Shown here piece by piece: positions 24,940-33,915 of a stretch of DNA of 62,824 nt. A program made the translations under genes and the position numbers. Origin of the DNA: Lentibacillus kapialis (GTDB lineage: Bacteria; Bacillota; Bacilli; Bacillales; Amphibacillaceae); contig NZ_BMNQ01000012.1 of assembly GCF_014646635.1 (NCBI RefSeq), positions 1-62,824 on the forward strand, in the 5' to 3' direction. Each line of letters starts with the position of its first letter. The first letter of the stretch is position 1. Under the pieces are notes generated by a model that worked only from the letters and a program-made list of their open reading frames with translations, was not told the DNA's origin and did no database searches.

Positions 24940-25920
24940 TCATTCGGTACCTTGTTGTGTTGCACCGTTTGAAGTATCATCCTGATTGCTGTCTTCACTT
25001 GCCCCGGATTCCGGGGTGTCACTGTCGGAAGAACCGGATCCGCTGTCTTCTGCGTTATCAGATCCGTCAGATCCTGAACCTTCTTCTTCAGTTCCTTCTG
25101 AGTCTGAGTTCTCTTCTGAATCCTCGGAATCAGATTCACTAGTTTCTTGGTTCGATGCATCCGGTTGTTCGCTCTTGTGCTCGCTTCCGTCAGTTTTCGA
25201 ACCTTCGTCGCCTTGTGCCTTTTCATTATCGGCTGCAGCTTTATCAAGTGCGCTTAATGGCTGGTTAAAAAAGTCTTCCGGATTTACAGCATTGCCATCT
25301 TTTCTTATCTCAAAATGGAGATGTGTGCCGTTGTCCTTGCCAAAGAGATTTTTACCCGCACTTCCTAGAGTTTCTCCCTGCTTAACTTTCTGATCAGCGG
25401 AAACCTTAACGTCTCCTAAACTGGCATAATGCGTCGTCACGTCATTCTCATGTTTCAATGTTACGACATTACCAAGCAATGGATCTTCCTTGATTTCAGT
25501 AACTTTCCCACTCAATGACGCCAACACATCAAATGTTTCGCCGTCAGCAGATGCAATATCAATGCCTGTACTTTGATAGTAGCGGTCGTTAAATACGACG
25601 ATTGCATTCTCCTGAGCTTCCTGCTCCGCGTTGTAGTCATAGTATTTAGTTACGATTTCTGCTTGATCCATGCTTTCGACGGGCTTTTGCACAACTTCCT
25701 GTTGATCCATAACCGGCTGTGCTTCTTCGCCATGCTCAACTGGTGAGTACTCTTCTGTATTTTCCTCCTGGCTTTCATCTATTTGATTGCCAAGATTCTG
25801 GTACCATACCACCATTGAGAGAAGAAGAGCAGCAATCGTCAAGTAGACTGCCGGAAAGAACCACTTCTTCCGGAAAATGCGACTCCATTTATTTTTTGGA
25901 GTGTTGTTTTCTTCTTTCAT
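24940..25920 (-). CDS. spoIIQ: Stage II sporulation protein SpoIIQ
   Basis: About 326 residues. A short cytoplasmic N-terminus, one membrane helix (WFFPAVYLTIAALLLSMVVWY) and an extracytoplasmic M23/LytM domain. Made in the forespore, SpoIIQ joins SpoIIIAH across the septum in the channel and engulfment zipper. The peptidase is degenerate as in B. subtilis: the first zinc ligand is replaced (YQSTGIDI), although THLHFEIR is kept. The last 85 residues are a low-complexity Ser/Asp/Glu tail, longer than in B. subtilis, which may reflect salt adaptation. GAGGTG precedes the ATG at 25920; an earlier Met is rejected. Confidence 0.95.
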   Translation of the reverse strand: MKEENNTPKNKWSRIFRKKWFFPAVYLTIAALLLSMVVWYQNLGNQIDESQEENTEEYSPVEHGEEAQPVMDQQEVVQKPVESMDQAEIVTKYYDYNAEQEAQENAIVVFNDRYYQSTGIDIASADGETFDVLASLSGKVTEIKEDPLLGNVVTLKHENDVTTHYASLGDVKVSADQKVKQGETLGSAGKNLFGKDNGTHLHFEIRKDGNAVNPEDFFNQPLSALDKAAADNEKAQGDEGSKTDGSEHKSEQPDASNQETSESDSEDSEENSDSEGTEEEGSGSDGSDNAEDSGSGSSDSDTPESGASEDSNQDDTSNGATQQGTE

Positions 25921-26173
25921 GTCTATCACCTCAACAACCATTCTGAGCAGAAAAACGGGAAACTATACATTTTAATCAAAAAATTTCCCGGTTTTGTGCA
26001 TGTTTTCTGAAATCCAGGGTAAGGTAAGGAGGTTAATATGGCTGTTGGCTGCAGATTTGAAGGATTTTCCGCCGATTGGAGGTTTTTAAGGTGATTGACT
26101 GGCTTTCGGTACGCGGTGCTATCTCCCCATGTGCGCCCGCTTTCCTTTTATGTTCGAAAAAATCAGCATTCGT

Positions 26174-26207
26174 CAAGGACATCCATAATCTATACCTTCT
26201 AACGTTA
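26174..26207 (+). repeat. 88-bp dispersed repeat, right-end fragment
   Basis: Only the right end remains: GGACATCCATAATCTATAC, then TTCTAACGTTA. The sequence to its left (26100-26173) is too eroded to assign. Confidence 0.65.
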
Positions 26208-26217
26208 GGACACAAAA

Positions 26218-26248
26218 ATGCCCGGGACATCAGAAGACCCCGGGGCAT
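26218..26248 (-). terminator. spoIID terminator
   Basis: Imperfect inverted repeat ATGCCCGGG / CCGGGGCAT, followed on the minus strand by T5. It lies about 110 bases past the spoIID stop. Confidence 0.7.
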
Positions 26249-26355
26249 ACAAGCTACTATTATTCGAAACCGTCACACAACAGCAGCTCGCTTTCCATCA
26301 TTCTGTTGGTCATGATAGTCACTGAGAAATCGCCTCAACCCGCATAAATGTATCT

Positions 26356-27477
26356 TTATTTGGCAACTAATTTTGGCGCGATATCAGATACAGAGCTAAT
26401 TTCGACTCCCTGATAATAGTGCTTTACTATTTCTTTATATGTTTTGCCCTCTTTTGCCATGCCATTTGCACCGAACTGGCTCATGCCGATGCCGTGGCCG
26501 AATCCTTTTGTCGTGAAAATCAGATGGTCATTCTTTTTCTCGATGGAAAAATCACTTGATCTTAATCCCAGCTCTTCACGAATTTTACGTCCTGAATAGG
26601 ATTTTTCACCAATTTTGAGCCGGTCAACACGTTGCCCTTCCGTTCTTGTGATTTCCATTGACAATTGATCAAGTGATGGAAGGTCCGTGCCAAGTGATTC
26701 TTCCATTTCATTTATCGTCAATACTTTTTGATCCATGAATTTTTGTGTATCTTTATCCCACGGGCTCTTCACACTGCGCAAATACGGCACTTTATTTTCC
26801 CAATAATCCTCGGAGTTTTCCGTATAGCCATTACTGGTGGAAAAATAGGCAGCTGTGATTGGGTTATTCTTATAGGTTAAAATGTCACCTTTAGTGGCTG
26901 TGACCGCTTTTTTGATTTTAGTCATTTCCTCATCATAGTCGCTTCCCATTGTCTTTCTGAGTTCCTGTTCATTATGATATACCTGATCACTGGTGGTATC
27001 TGTCACATCCGGATTGTCCGCATTGCCCTGATGAAGCAGGCGATTGACGATGAACGTCCTGGCAGCCAAAGCCTGAGCCTTTAAAGCCTCCACATCAAAT
27101 TCGGCTGGTGTCTCTGAGGCAACCACACGTGAAACATATGTCTCAAGCGGGACTTTTTCAACCTGTTCAGAGTTCGCCCGCATGACTTCAACCGCAAACG
27201 GAGAATCTCCCATCGCAATTTCCACATCCTCGCCGCTTTTTTCAACAACTTTTCCTTCATCATCAGCATTGGACATAAACGGCACAACGATTAAAGTCGG
27301 AATCACCAGAATAAGCGTCACTAAGCAGGATAAAAATAGAATAGTGGATGCTTTCCATGATGCCGGAGACTTGTTGAGTGACACCGGTCCTCTATTTTTT
27401 TGCAGCAGCTGCACGGATTGAGCCTGACGTTTTTTTCGCTTTTTTCTGATCTTTGGTATGATGTTGTCTTTTCGCAT
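26356..27477 (-). CDS. spoIID: Stage II sporulation protein D (septal lytic transglycosylase)
   Basis: About 373 residues. A basic cytoplasmic N-terminus precedes one membrane helix (ASTILFLSCLVTLILVIPTLIVV); the extracytoplasmic SpoIID domain has VPLETYVSRVVASETPAEFDVEALKAQALAARTF with the catalytic Glu, and the end GFGHGIGMSQFGANGMAKEG. With SpoIIM and SpoIIP it thins septal peptidoglycan for engulfment. AAGGAGG precedes the ATG at 27477; the frame extends 16 codons further without a ribosome site. It is normally next to murAA; here the dpp-ykf operon separates the two. Confidence 0.96.
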   Translation of the reverse strand: MRKDNIIPKIRKKRKKRQAQSVQLLQKNRGPVSLNKSPASWKASTILFLSCLVTLILVIPTLIVVPFMSNADDEGKVVEKSGEDVEIAMGDSPFAVEVMRANSEQVEKVPLETYVSRVVASETPAEFDVEALKAQALAARTFIVNRLLHQGNADNPDVTDTTSDQVYHNEQELRKTMGSDYDEEMTKIKKAVTATKGDILTYKNNPITAAYFSTSNGYTENSEDYWENKVPYLRSVKSPWDKDTQKFMDQKVLTINEMEESLGTDLPSLDQLSMEITRTEGQRVDRLKIGEKSYSGRKIREELGLRSSDFSIEKKNDHLIFTTKGFGHGIGMSQFGANGMAKEGKTYKEIVKHYYQGVEISSVSDIAPKLVAK

Positions 27478-27575
27478 GTACTGCCTCCTTAACCTTATAA
27501 AATTCGCAGGTACAGCCTCTAGCATTCCTACTATTAGATTTTATACAGTTGAGGAAAACAATAGAACCAAAGATT

Positions 27576-27663
27576 TTAGAAAAACGCGGTATTCGCCTCG
27601 TCTTATAGCGAATGCCGAAGCTTTTCCTATAAGGTCATCCATAATGTATACTTTCTGACGTTA
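27576..27663 (+). repeat. 88-bp dispersed hairpin repeat, copy upstream of spoIID
   Basis: Full-length copy, TTAGAAAAAC to TTTCTGACGTTA, stem intact except for one change. The next copy follows without a gap. Confidence 0.9.
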
Positions 27664-27733
27664 TTAGAAAAACGCGGCATGCGGCCCCATCTATAACGTA
27701 TATCGAAATTGTTTCTTATAAGGTCTTCTAAAC
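27664..27733 (+). repeat. 88-bp dispersed repeat, degenerate tandem copy
   Basis: Begins TTAGAAAAACGCGGCATGCGG immediately after the previous copy, keeps GTTTCTTATAAGGTC, then fades. The stem is broken. Confidence 0.7.
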
Positions 27734-27774
27734 ATCTATCCTGTCCTTAGACCTATTCGATTAGAACCTGCATT

Positions 27775-28794
27775 TTATGACTGCACAGGCTTCTGATTGA
27801 TTGTTATGTCCGAATGATCCGTCTTATTCAACGTTTCGTCATATAAGTGGCATGCGACATAATGATCTTTTTCGACCTCACGCCACTCAGGCTTTTTCCG
27901 GGCGCAGACATCCATCGCAAACGGACAGCGCGTACGAAACACACAGCCGCTCGGTGGATTGATCGGGCTCGGCAGCTCACCTTCCAGGATAATTCGCTCG
28001 CGTGTATCCTCGATATCCGGGTCCGGAATCGGAATCGCCGACAGGAGTGCCTGTGTATAGGGATGAAGCGGGTTTTCATAAAGCGAATCACTCGAAGTCA
28101 ATTCCACCAGATTCCCTAAGTACATCACACCTATCCTATCAGAAATCTGTTTCACCATGGATAAATCATGAGCAATGAACAAAAAGGTTAGGCTTTTTTC
28201 CTCTTGCAAATTTTTTAATAGATTCACGACCTGAGCCTGAACGGAGACGTCCAACGCCGAAATCGGTTCATCAGCTATGATAAAGTCCGGGTCAAGCGCC
28301 AGAGCACGCGCAATTCCAATCCGCTGCCGCTGTCCGCCGCTGAATTCATGCGGGTAACGGTCGGCATGATCCCGATTCAGCCCAACCTCTTCTAAGAGCT
28401 GAATAACCCGGTCAAGCTGCTCCTTTTTATTCGGGTAGAGGCCATGGACTTCCATCGGCTCAGCGATCACTTCCTTCACAGTCGAACGCGGATTCAATGA
28501 TGCATACGGATCCTGGAAAATCATTTGCATGTGACGGTAAAAATGAAGCGTTTCGTTGTCATCGAGATTATGTACGTTCTGCCCGTCATACAAAACATCA
28601 CCTGATGTCTTGTTATAGAGACCCATGATGGTACGACCGACCGTTGTTTTGCCGCACCCGGATTCCCCGACCAGGCCAAACGTTTCCCCTTTATTAATAT
28701 GAAACGTCACATCATTAACAGCTTGCAGGATTTGCCCTTTACCCATATTAAAGTGTTTAGTCAGTTGATTGAGTTGTAATATTTTCGCTGTCAT
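27775..28794 (-). CDS. ykfD: Peptide ABC transporter ATP-binding protein (YkfD/OppF type)
   Basis: About 339 residues. Walker A GESGCGKTT, signature FSGGQRQR, Walker B FIIADEPISALD and the C-terminal oligopeptide-transporter region with CVFRTRCPFAMDVC. It is the second ATPase of the dpp-type importer, working with DppD. Its ATG at 28794 overlaps the ykfC stop (TAATG) with GAGGAG upstream, so it is the last gene of the operon. B. subtilis has the same order dppBCDE-ykfABCD; the symbol is by position and similarity. Confidence 0.9.
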   Translation of the reverse strand: MTAKILQLNQLTKHFNMGKGQILQAVNDVTFHINKGETFGLVGESGCGKTTVGRTIMGLYNKTSGDVLYDGQNVHNLDDNETLHFYRHMQMIFQDPYASLNPRSTVKEVIAEPMEVHGLYPNKKEQLDRVIQLLEEVGLNRDHADRYPHEFSGGQRQRIGIARALALDPDFIIADEPISALDVSVQAQVVNLLKNLQEEKSLTFLFIAHDLSMVKQISDRIGVMYLGNLVELTSSDSLYENPLHPYTQALLSAIPIPDPDIEDTRERIILEGELPSPINPPSGCVFRTRCPFAMDVCARKKPEWREVEKDHYVACHLYDETLNKTDHSDITINQKPVQS

Positions 28795-29750
28795 TATGAT
28801 GACTCCTCTGCTTGCTGCCAGTATCTGGTTGCAGCACAAAGCTCTTTTTCGTATATCGTGCCGTTCAGGTCAATCAGCTCAATGCCGCGTCCGGTTTGCG
28901 GCGAATGGAGCATGTTGCCGTTACCGTAGTAAAATCCCACATGATGCAATTGGCCTTTGCCTTCTTCATAAGCGAAAAAGAGCAAATCACCCGGTTCCAG
29001 CCGGTCATATGGTATTTTTTGACCGTATTGTGCCTGATCACCGGCGTCACGCGGAACTTCATAGCCGTTCGCTTTATGCATGGCATAAGCAAAGCCTGAG
29101 CAGTCATAGCCGAATGAACTCATACCACCCCAGAAGTAATCCAAGCCTATATAGGGCATGCCGGCTTTTACCAGTTCAGTACCCGGGCGTTTGGGCAGAC
29201 CTTGATCCGCCCTGAAAATCGTCACATCATTGTCCTGTAAATAAAAATAACCATGTGGCGTGTTCACCTTAACACGGGTGCCCGTCTTGGCCTCTACCGG
29301 TAAAATCGTCATATAACTGAGCTTCATCGTGCTTTTGCCGTCTTCAGCCTCGAGCCAGGCATGCTGTTGTGTAACCACAGCTGAGTTCTCGCGCTGCCAG
29401 TCCGGCTTATTCATCTTTTTCAGTTGATTCAGCGGTATCCAGCCCGGGTAGCCGCGTTCGTCCTTTACTGAGGGCTGCGTCGGGATAACAACATGTGCCC
29501 AGTCATCTTCTATGCCTGTAACGATGACTGTTTCTCCGTATAGTGTCTGTGTCTGAATACGATTTTCGTCCGATAAAGCAACGGTTGATGCGTAACTGAG
29601 ACTGCTAATCCAGCTATCCATGTTCGTCGGATTACTGATTCCGTGTTGGTCAATTGAACGCGGAGACAACGGTGATGTCCATACCGTTGCAACCTGCACC
29701 GATGTCACCCAAATCTCTTCTGAAAATTGATTAAAGGTTTGTTTCGTCAA
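28794..29750 (-). CDS. ykfC: Gamma-D-glutamyl-L-diamino acid endopeptidase (YkfC-like, NlpC/P60)
   Basis: A 318-residue protein with two bacterial SH3-type segments at the N-terminus and a C-terminal NlpC/P60 cysteine peptidase: the Cys is in GYDCSGFAYAMH, the His in LHHVGFYYG, with GRGIELI at the end. No signal peptide, so it should cut imported cell-wall peptides such as L-Ala-D-Glu-diaminopimelate in the cytoplasm. The start is TTG at 29750, with GGGGGAG 7 bases upstream. It lies between ykfA and ykfD; the epimerase gene ykfB found in B. subtilis is missing. Confidence 0.92.
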   Translation of the reverse strand: MTKQTFNQFSEEIWVTSVQVATVWTSPLSPRSIDQHGISNPTNMDSWISSLSYASTVALSDENRIQTQTLYGETVIVTGIEDDWAHVVIPTQPSVKDERGYPGWIPLNQLKKMNKPDWQRENSAVVTQQHAWLEAEDGKSTMKLSYMTILPVEAKTGTRVKVNTPHGYFYLQDNDVTIFRADQGLPKRPGTELVKAGMPYIGLDYFWGGMSSFGYDCSGFAYAMHKANGYEVPRDAGDQAQYGQKIPYDRLEPGDLLFFAYEEGKGQLHHVGFYYGNGNMLHSPQTGRGIELIDLNGTIYEKELCAATRYWQQAEESS

Positions 29751-29788
29751 TCACGTGCTCCCCCTTTATATTTATCCAATCACGTTAT

Positions 29789-30706
29789 CTATCTCACGCC
29801 CGCTTCGACTGTCAATGTTTTATCCGCTGTGTTCATAACGGCCTTCTCTCCTAATGGCAGAGAAAAGTGCGGGAAACAGTGACCGATTTTAAATCCGGCC
29901 ATCACCGGACACCGCAGACCGGAAAAATAATCATGAAAGACCTGCTCCAAAGAAAGGGATGATTTCCCTTCCGGCGGCTCTGCCTCAGCAAAATCGCCGA
30001 TGACGATGCCTGCTGCCGCATCCAATTTGCCGGCAAGGTGCAACTGGTTAAGCATGGAATCGATTCGATATGGCGCTTCGCCGATATCCTCCAGCAAAAG
30101 CAGTTTTCCTTGTGTATCGATTTCATATGGTGTCCCGAGTGAGCTGATCAAAAGTGACAGATTCCCGCCGACAAGTTCCGCGACCGCCTGGCCCGGTACC
30201 ATGACACGCAATGGGGAAATGGCTTCCGAATAATGCAGTGTGGCAGGTTCGAGCAACTGCCGAAACATACTTGCAGACAGGTCATCAAAATCACTATCAG
30301 CGATATCAGAGGCCGGCATAGGCCCATGAAACGTTGTCAGCCCGGTTATTTGGCGAATGGCTGTATGCAGATAGGTGATATCGCTGTATCCCCATATTAT
30401 TTTGGGATGCTGCTCGATCAGTTGATAGTCCAAATTGTCAGCTATTCGCGCCGTCCCATAACCGCCCCGGGCAAACATAATCGCTTTGATGGAATCATCG
30501 ACAATCATATTATGAATATCAGCAAGGCGTTCCGTATCGGTTCCGGCCAAATAGCCATACCTCAGGTGGATTGTTTTGCCAAGCTTGACGTGCACACCCA
30601 TCTGCTCAAAAAACGGGATTGCCTGACGTATTTTTTGGATATCGGCCGGGCTTGCCGGTGCTGTTATGCCAATTGTATCACCTTGTACCAAACGCTTAGG
30701 TCTCAT
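29789..30706 (-). CDS. ykfA: LD-carboxypeptidase, S66 family (YkfA/MccF-like)
   Basis: A cytoplasmic Ser-Glu-His peptidase of 305 residues. The nucleophile region is AIMFARGGYGTARI; GGNLSLLISSLGTPYEID is also conserved, and the His is in FKIGHCFPHFSLPLGEKA. Members cleave L,D bonds in tetrapeptides from peptidoglycan, or detoxify microcin C-like nucleotides (MccF). The place in the dpp-ykf operon favours murein-peptide recycling. AAAGGAC precedes the ATG. A 21-bp repeat array and a diverged hairpin repeat separate it from dppE. Confidence 0.92.
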   Translation of the reverse strand: MRPKRLVQGDTIGITAPASPADIQKIRQAIPFFEQMGVHVKLGKTIHLRYGYLAGTDTERLADIHNMIVDDSIKAIMFARGGYGTARIADNLDYQLIEQHPKIIWGYSDITYLHTAIRQITGLTTFHGPMPASDIADSDFDDLSASMFRQLLEPATLHYSEAISPLRVMVPGQAVAELVGGNLSLLISSLGTPYEIDTQGKLLLLEDIGEAPYRIDSMLNQLHLAGKLDAAAGIVIGDFAEAEPPEGKSSLSLEQVFHDYFSGLRCPVMAGFKIGHCFPHFSLPLGEKAVMNTADKTLTVEAGVR

Positions 30707-30775
30707 TGGATCAAGTCCTTTTTTGTAACATCGGAAAGTCGTTTTGTGCCCTGATCGAAGCGAAGGGAATGGTTA

Positions 30776-30847
30776 TAATGATGAATGACCTTATAATAAA
30801 AGCTTCGTTATTTGCTATAAGGCAAGGCGAGTGCCGCGTTTTTCTAA
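30776..30847 (-). repeat. 88-bp dispersed repeat, inverted copy inside the dpp-ykf operon
   Basis: Reverse-oriented degenerate copy: GACCTTATAATAAAAGCTTCG, then GCTATAAGGCAAGGCGAGTGCCGCGTTTTTCTAA-like end. It lies upstream of ykfA. Confidence 0.7.
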
Positions 30848-30966
30848 TGCAAATCTATCCTTCATGAGCATCACGATGTATATTATGTATAGAAATGAAA
30901 GAAGGAGCAGCCGGCCAAGGCCATTCCTTCCCCACTTCAATTCGACCGCGCGGCTTCCCTTTGAGG

Positions 30967-31197
30967 TCGCGCGATTTCATGGCGTTCTCGCGCGATTTCG
31001 TGGCGTTCTCGCGCGATTTTCCGGCGACCTCGCGCGATTTCATGGCGTTCTCGCGCGATTTTCCGGCGACCTCGCGCGATTTCGTGGCGACCTCGCGCGA
31101 TTTTCCGGCGACCTCGCGCGATTTCATGGCGTTCTCGCGCGAATTTCCGACGACCTCGCGCGATTTTCCGGCGACCTCGCGCGAATTTCCGAAGCGA
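30967..31197. repeat. 21-bp tandem array inside the dpp-ykf operon (11 units)
   Basis: Eleven units of exactly 21 bp beginning TCGCGCGA. Subtypes continue TTTCATGGCGTTC, TTTTCCGGCGACC or ATTTCCGA. The array separates dppE (stop at 31225) from ykfA in what should be one transcript. A fragment GCCGCAATCAAC next to it (31212-31223) resembles the hairpin flank seen at 282 and 10207, but the match is short. Confidence 0.95.
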
Positions 31198-31224
31198 CGA
31201 TTTCAACATCTGCCGCAATCAACC

Positions 31225-32880
31225 TTACTGCTGGATATCTGCCCATTTCAGTTCAAGATAGCCGACCGGATGGCGCACAATGTCTTTGACGTCATCTTTG
31301 TAAATGTAAACCTGGTTATAGTAATGGATTGGGAAAATCGGCATTTCTTCCGCCAATATTTTTTCCGCTTCATACATCATTTCCCAGCGTTTTTCTTCGT
31401 CCGCCTCCTTTTTGGCTTGTGAAATCAGCTTATCATATTCCTCATTGGACCAGCCTGTGCGATTCATAGAAGAATCCGTGATAAAACTTTCCAAGAAGTT
31501 GATCGGATCGCCATAATCAAAGATGAACGAACTTCTGGAGAACTGCAGGTTCAGTGACTTCTGATCTTCCAGGAAGACGTTCCATTCCGTATTAGCTAAC
31601 TCAACATCAACACCAAGGTTCTCACTAAACATATTTTGCATCGTCTCGGCAATCGCCTTATGCTGCTCATCGGTGTTATATGTCAATGTGACCGGCGGCA
31701 GTTCATCATAGTCTTCTTCTCCCATGCCTTCTTCCAATAATTGTTTTGCTTTTTCCGGATCGAAGTTGACAAGATCACCGTTCGCCGCACGGAAATCCTT
31801 GCCGGATGGTGCTGTGAATCCTGGTGATACAAATGCTTTAGCTGCCTTCTCTTTATTTTTGGTGACATAGTCAACGATTTCCTGCTGATTAATAGCCAAG
31901 GCAAACGCTTTACGGATCTTTTTATTTTGGAATGGTTCCTGATTGACATTAAAGCGGTAAAAATAAAGACCCGCCTGATCTTCAATGACTACATTATCCC
32001 CGTCAATCAGCTGATCCGCCATATCAGGTGGAATTTCGGTCATATCCAGTTCATCGCTTTCAAACATCTGATATTCGGTATTAACGTCAGTAACCATAGC
32101 CCAGTGAACTTTATCAAGATTCACCGTATCTTTATCCCAATACTGATCGTTCTTCGCAAATACCATTTCCTTATCGTGTTTCCAGGTCTCCAGTTTGAAT
32201 GGTCCATTGGAAACAAATGAATCCGCTTCAGAATACCATTCCGGATTTTCTTTGGCCACTTCTTTATTGACCGGGAAGAATGCTGGATTGGACACCACAT
32301 GCAGGAAGTAGCCGGTCGGCGCTGTCAATGTCACTTCAAAAGTCTTGTCATCAACGGCTTTTACTGCTACATCATCTGCCGCACCGTCACCCGCGTTATA
32401 CGCTTCCCCGCCTTCAATGAAATAGCCGAGAAATGCTGCAGACGAGCCAGTCTCCGGATTCAGCAGCTGTTTCCATGCATAGGCAAAATCTTCAGCCGTG
32501 ACCGGATCACCATTTGACCACTTGGCATCGTCGCGCAAATGAAAGGTGTATGTCTTTCCGTTATCAGAGACCTCCCATTCCTCTGCCATCGCAGGCTGGG
32601 GCGTATCATCCTTACCCAGTCGCGTCAGTCCTTCCATCAAGTTATTCAGCACATTCCATGAAACGGAATCAAAACCGACCGGCGGATTTAACGAAGTCGG
32701 TTCTTCGCCATTATTCATGCGTAATACCTTCTCACCGCTACCGTCATTTTCCTCACTTGCCGCTGCATCTGATCCTGAGTCTTCCTCTTCACTGCCTTCA
32801 TTGCCTGTTGACGTTGTACATGCCGTCAATACTAGAATAAAGGCAACAAGCATGACTAACAAAAACCCCTTTTTCTTCAT
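31225..32880 (-). CDS. dppE: Peptide ABC transporter substrate-binding lipoprotein (DppE/OppA type)
   Basis: About 551 residues, SBP family 5. The signal peptide ends in LVLTAC, the lipidation site; a Ser/Glu/Asp linker is followed by the family pattern EPTSLNPPVGFDS and AEDFAYAWKQLLNPETG. It captures di- and oligopeptides outside the membrane for DppBCD and YkfD. GGGGGAG precedes the ATG at 32880; the frame extends 71 codons upstream into dppD without a ribosome site and is rejected. It follows dppD by 19 bases. Confidence 0.94.
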   Translation of the reverse strand: MKKKGFLLVMLVAFILVLTACTTSTGNEGSEEEDSGSDAAASEENDGSGEKVLRMNNGEEPTSLNPPVGFDSVSWNVLNNLMEGLTRLGKDDTPQPAMAEEWEVSDNGKTYTFHLRDDAKWSNGDPVTAEDFAYAWKQLLNPETGSSAAFLGYFIEGGEAYNAGDGAADDVAVKAVDDKTFEVTLTAPTGYFLHVVSNPAFFPVNKEVAKENPEWYSEADSFVSNGPFKLETWKHDKEMVFAKNDQYWDKDTVNLDKVHWAMVTDVNTEYQMFESDELDMTEIPPDMADQLIDGDNVVIEDQAGLYFYRFNVNQEPFQNKKIRKAFALAINQQEIVDYVTKNKEKAAKAFVSPGFTAPSGKDFRAANGDLVNFDPEKAKQLLEEGMGEEDYDELPPVTLTYNTDEQHKAIAETMQNMFSENLGVDVELANTEWNVFLEDQKSLNLQFSRSSFIFDYGDPINFLESFITDSSMNRTGWSNEEYDKLISQAKKEADEEKRWEMMYEAEKILAEEMPIFPIHYYNQVYIYKDDVKDIVRHPVGYLELKWADIQQ

Positions 32881-32899
32881 ACGTCTTTTCTCCCCCTTG

Positions 32900-33907
32900 C
32901 TAATTGTTGTCGGCTGTTGCAGCCAAAAGCTGTTTAGCCCGTTCATCCTGAAGCCAGCAATCCACTTTATGCGTCTTGCTGATTTCCGTCTGGAGCGGGT
33001 AAACTTTATCACACACCTCCATAGCCATGGGGCACCGCGCTGTAAACGGGCACCCTTGTGGAGGTGAGAATAAATCCGGTGGTGTGCCGTCAATCGGAGT
33101 CAGTTTATCCTCTTTAAAGTCAAGCCTCGGTACTGATTTTAGCAATCCCCTTGTATATGGATGCTGCGGCGTGTAAAATACTTCCTTCCGTGTACCCTCT
33201 TCGATAATCTTGCCGGCGTACATGACAAGGATGCGGTCGGCTATTTTCGCGACAACCCCGAGATCATGTGTGATCAGGACAATCGATACACCGGTCTGTT
33301 CCTGAATGCGGTCAAACAATTCCAGTATTTGAGCCTGAATGGTCACATCAAGTGCGGTCGTCGGCTCGTCAGCAATCAGGAGCTCCGGTTCACAAATCAA
33401 AGCAATGGCAATCACAATCCGCTGCCGCATACCGCCGCTGAACTGGTGCGGGTACTGCTTAAGCCGTTCCTCCGGGTTCGGTATCCCGACCAGGTTCATC
33501 ATCTGCAATGCTTTTTCGCGGGCTTTGCCTCTGGACGTTTTCCGATGCTCCATCAAGCCTTCTGTCAGCTGAGTACCGATCGTTAATGTCGGATTCAGTG
33601 CGGTCATCGGATCCTGGAAAATCATCGATATGTCGATGCCGCGAATTTTCCGCATATCTTTTTCAGGAAGTGCTGTCAGTTCTTCTCCTTTGAATGTAAT
33701 CGTTCCGTTTGAAATTTTCCCGGGCGGATTGGGGACCAACCCCATGACTGCGTTTGAAGTAACGCTCTTCCCGCAGCCGGACTCCCCGACAATTGCCAAC
33801 GTTTCGCCTTTATGTAAATCAAAACTGACGCCCCTCACTGCTTTCACTGTCCCGCCATAAGTCCTAAAGGTTACGTGCAGGTCGTTTACATCTAATATTT
33901 TTTCCAT
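32900..33907 (-). CDS. dppD: Peptide ABC transporter ATP-binding protein DppD
   Basis: A 335-residue ATPase. Walker A GESGCGKS, signature FSGGMRQR, Walker B LLIADEPTTALD, and the C-terminal oligo_HPY region with CPFTARCPMAMEVC, where Cys residues of the family can hold an iron-sulfur cluster. It works with DppB and DppC in the membrane and with YkfD as the second ATPase. AGGTGAAG stands before the ATG; the gap to dppC is 8 bases. Confidence 0.95.
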   Translation of the reverse strand: MEKILDVNDLHVTFRTYGGTVKAVRGVSFDLHKGETLAIVGESGCGKSVTSNAVMGLVPNPPGKISNGTITFKGEELTALPEKDMRKIRGIDISMIFQDPMTALNPTLTIGTQLTEGLMEHRKTSRGKAREKALQMMNLVGIPNPEERLKQYPHQFSGGMRQRIVIAIALICEPELLIADEPTTALDVTIQAQILELFDRIQEQTGVSIVLITHDLGVVAKIADRILVMYAGKIIEEGTRKEVFYTPQHPYTRGLLKSVPRLDFKEDKLTPIDGTPPDLFSPPQGCPFTARCPMAMEVCDKVYPLQTEISKTHKVDCWLQDERAKQLLAATADNN

Positions 33908-33915
33908 CGCTTCAC

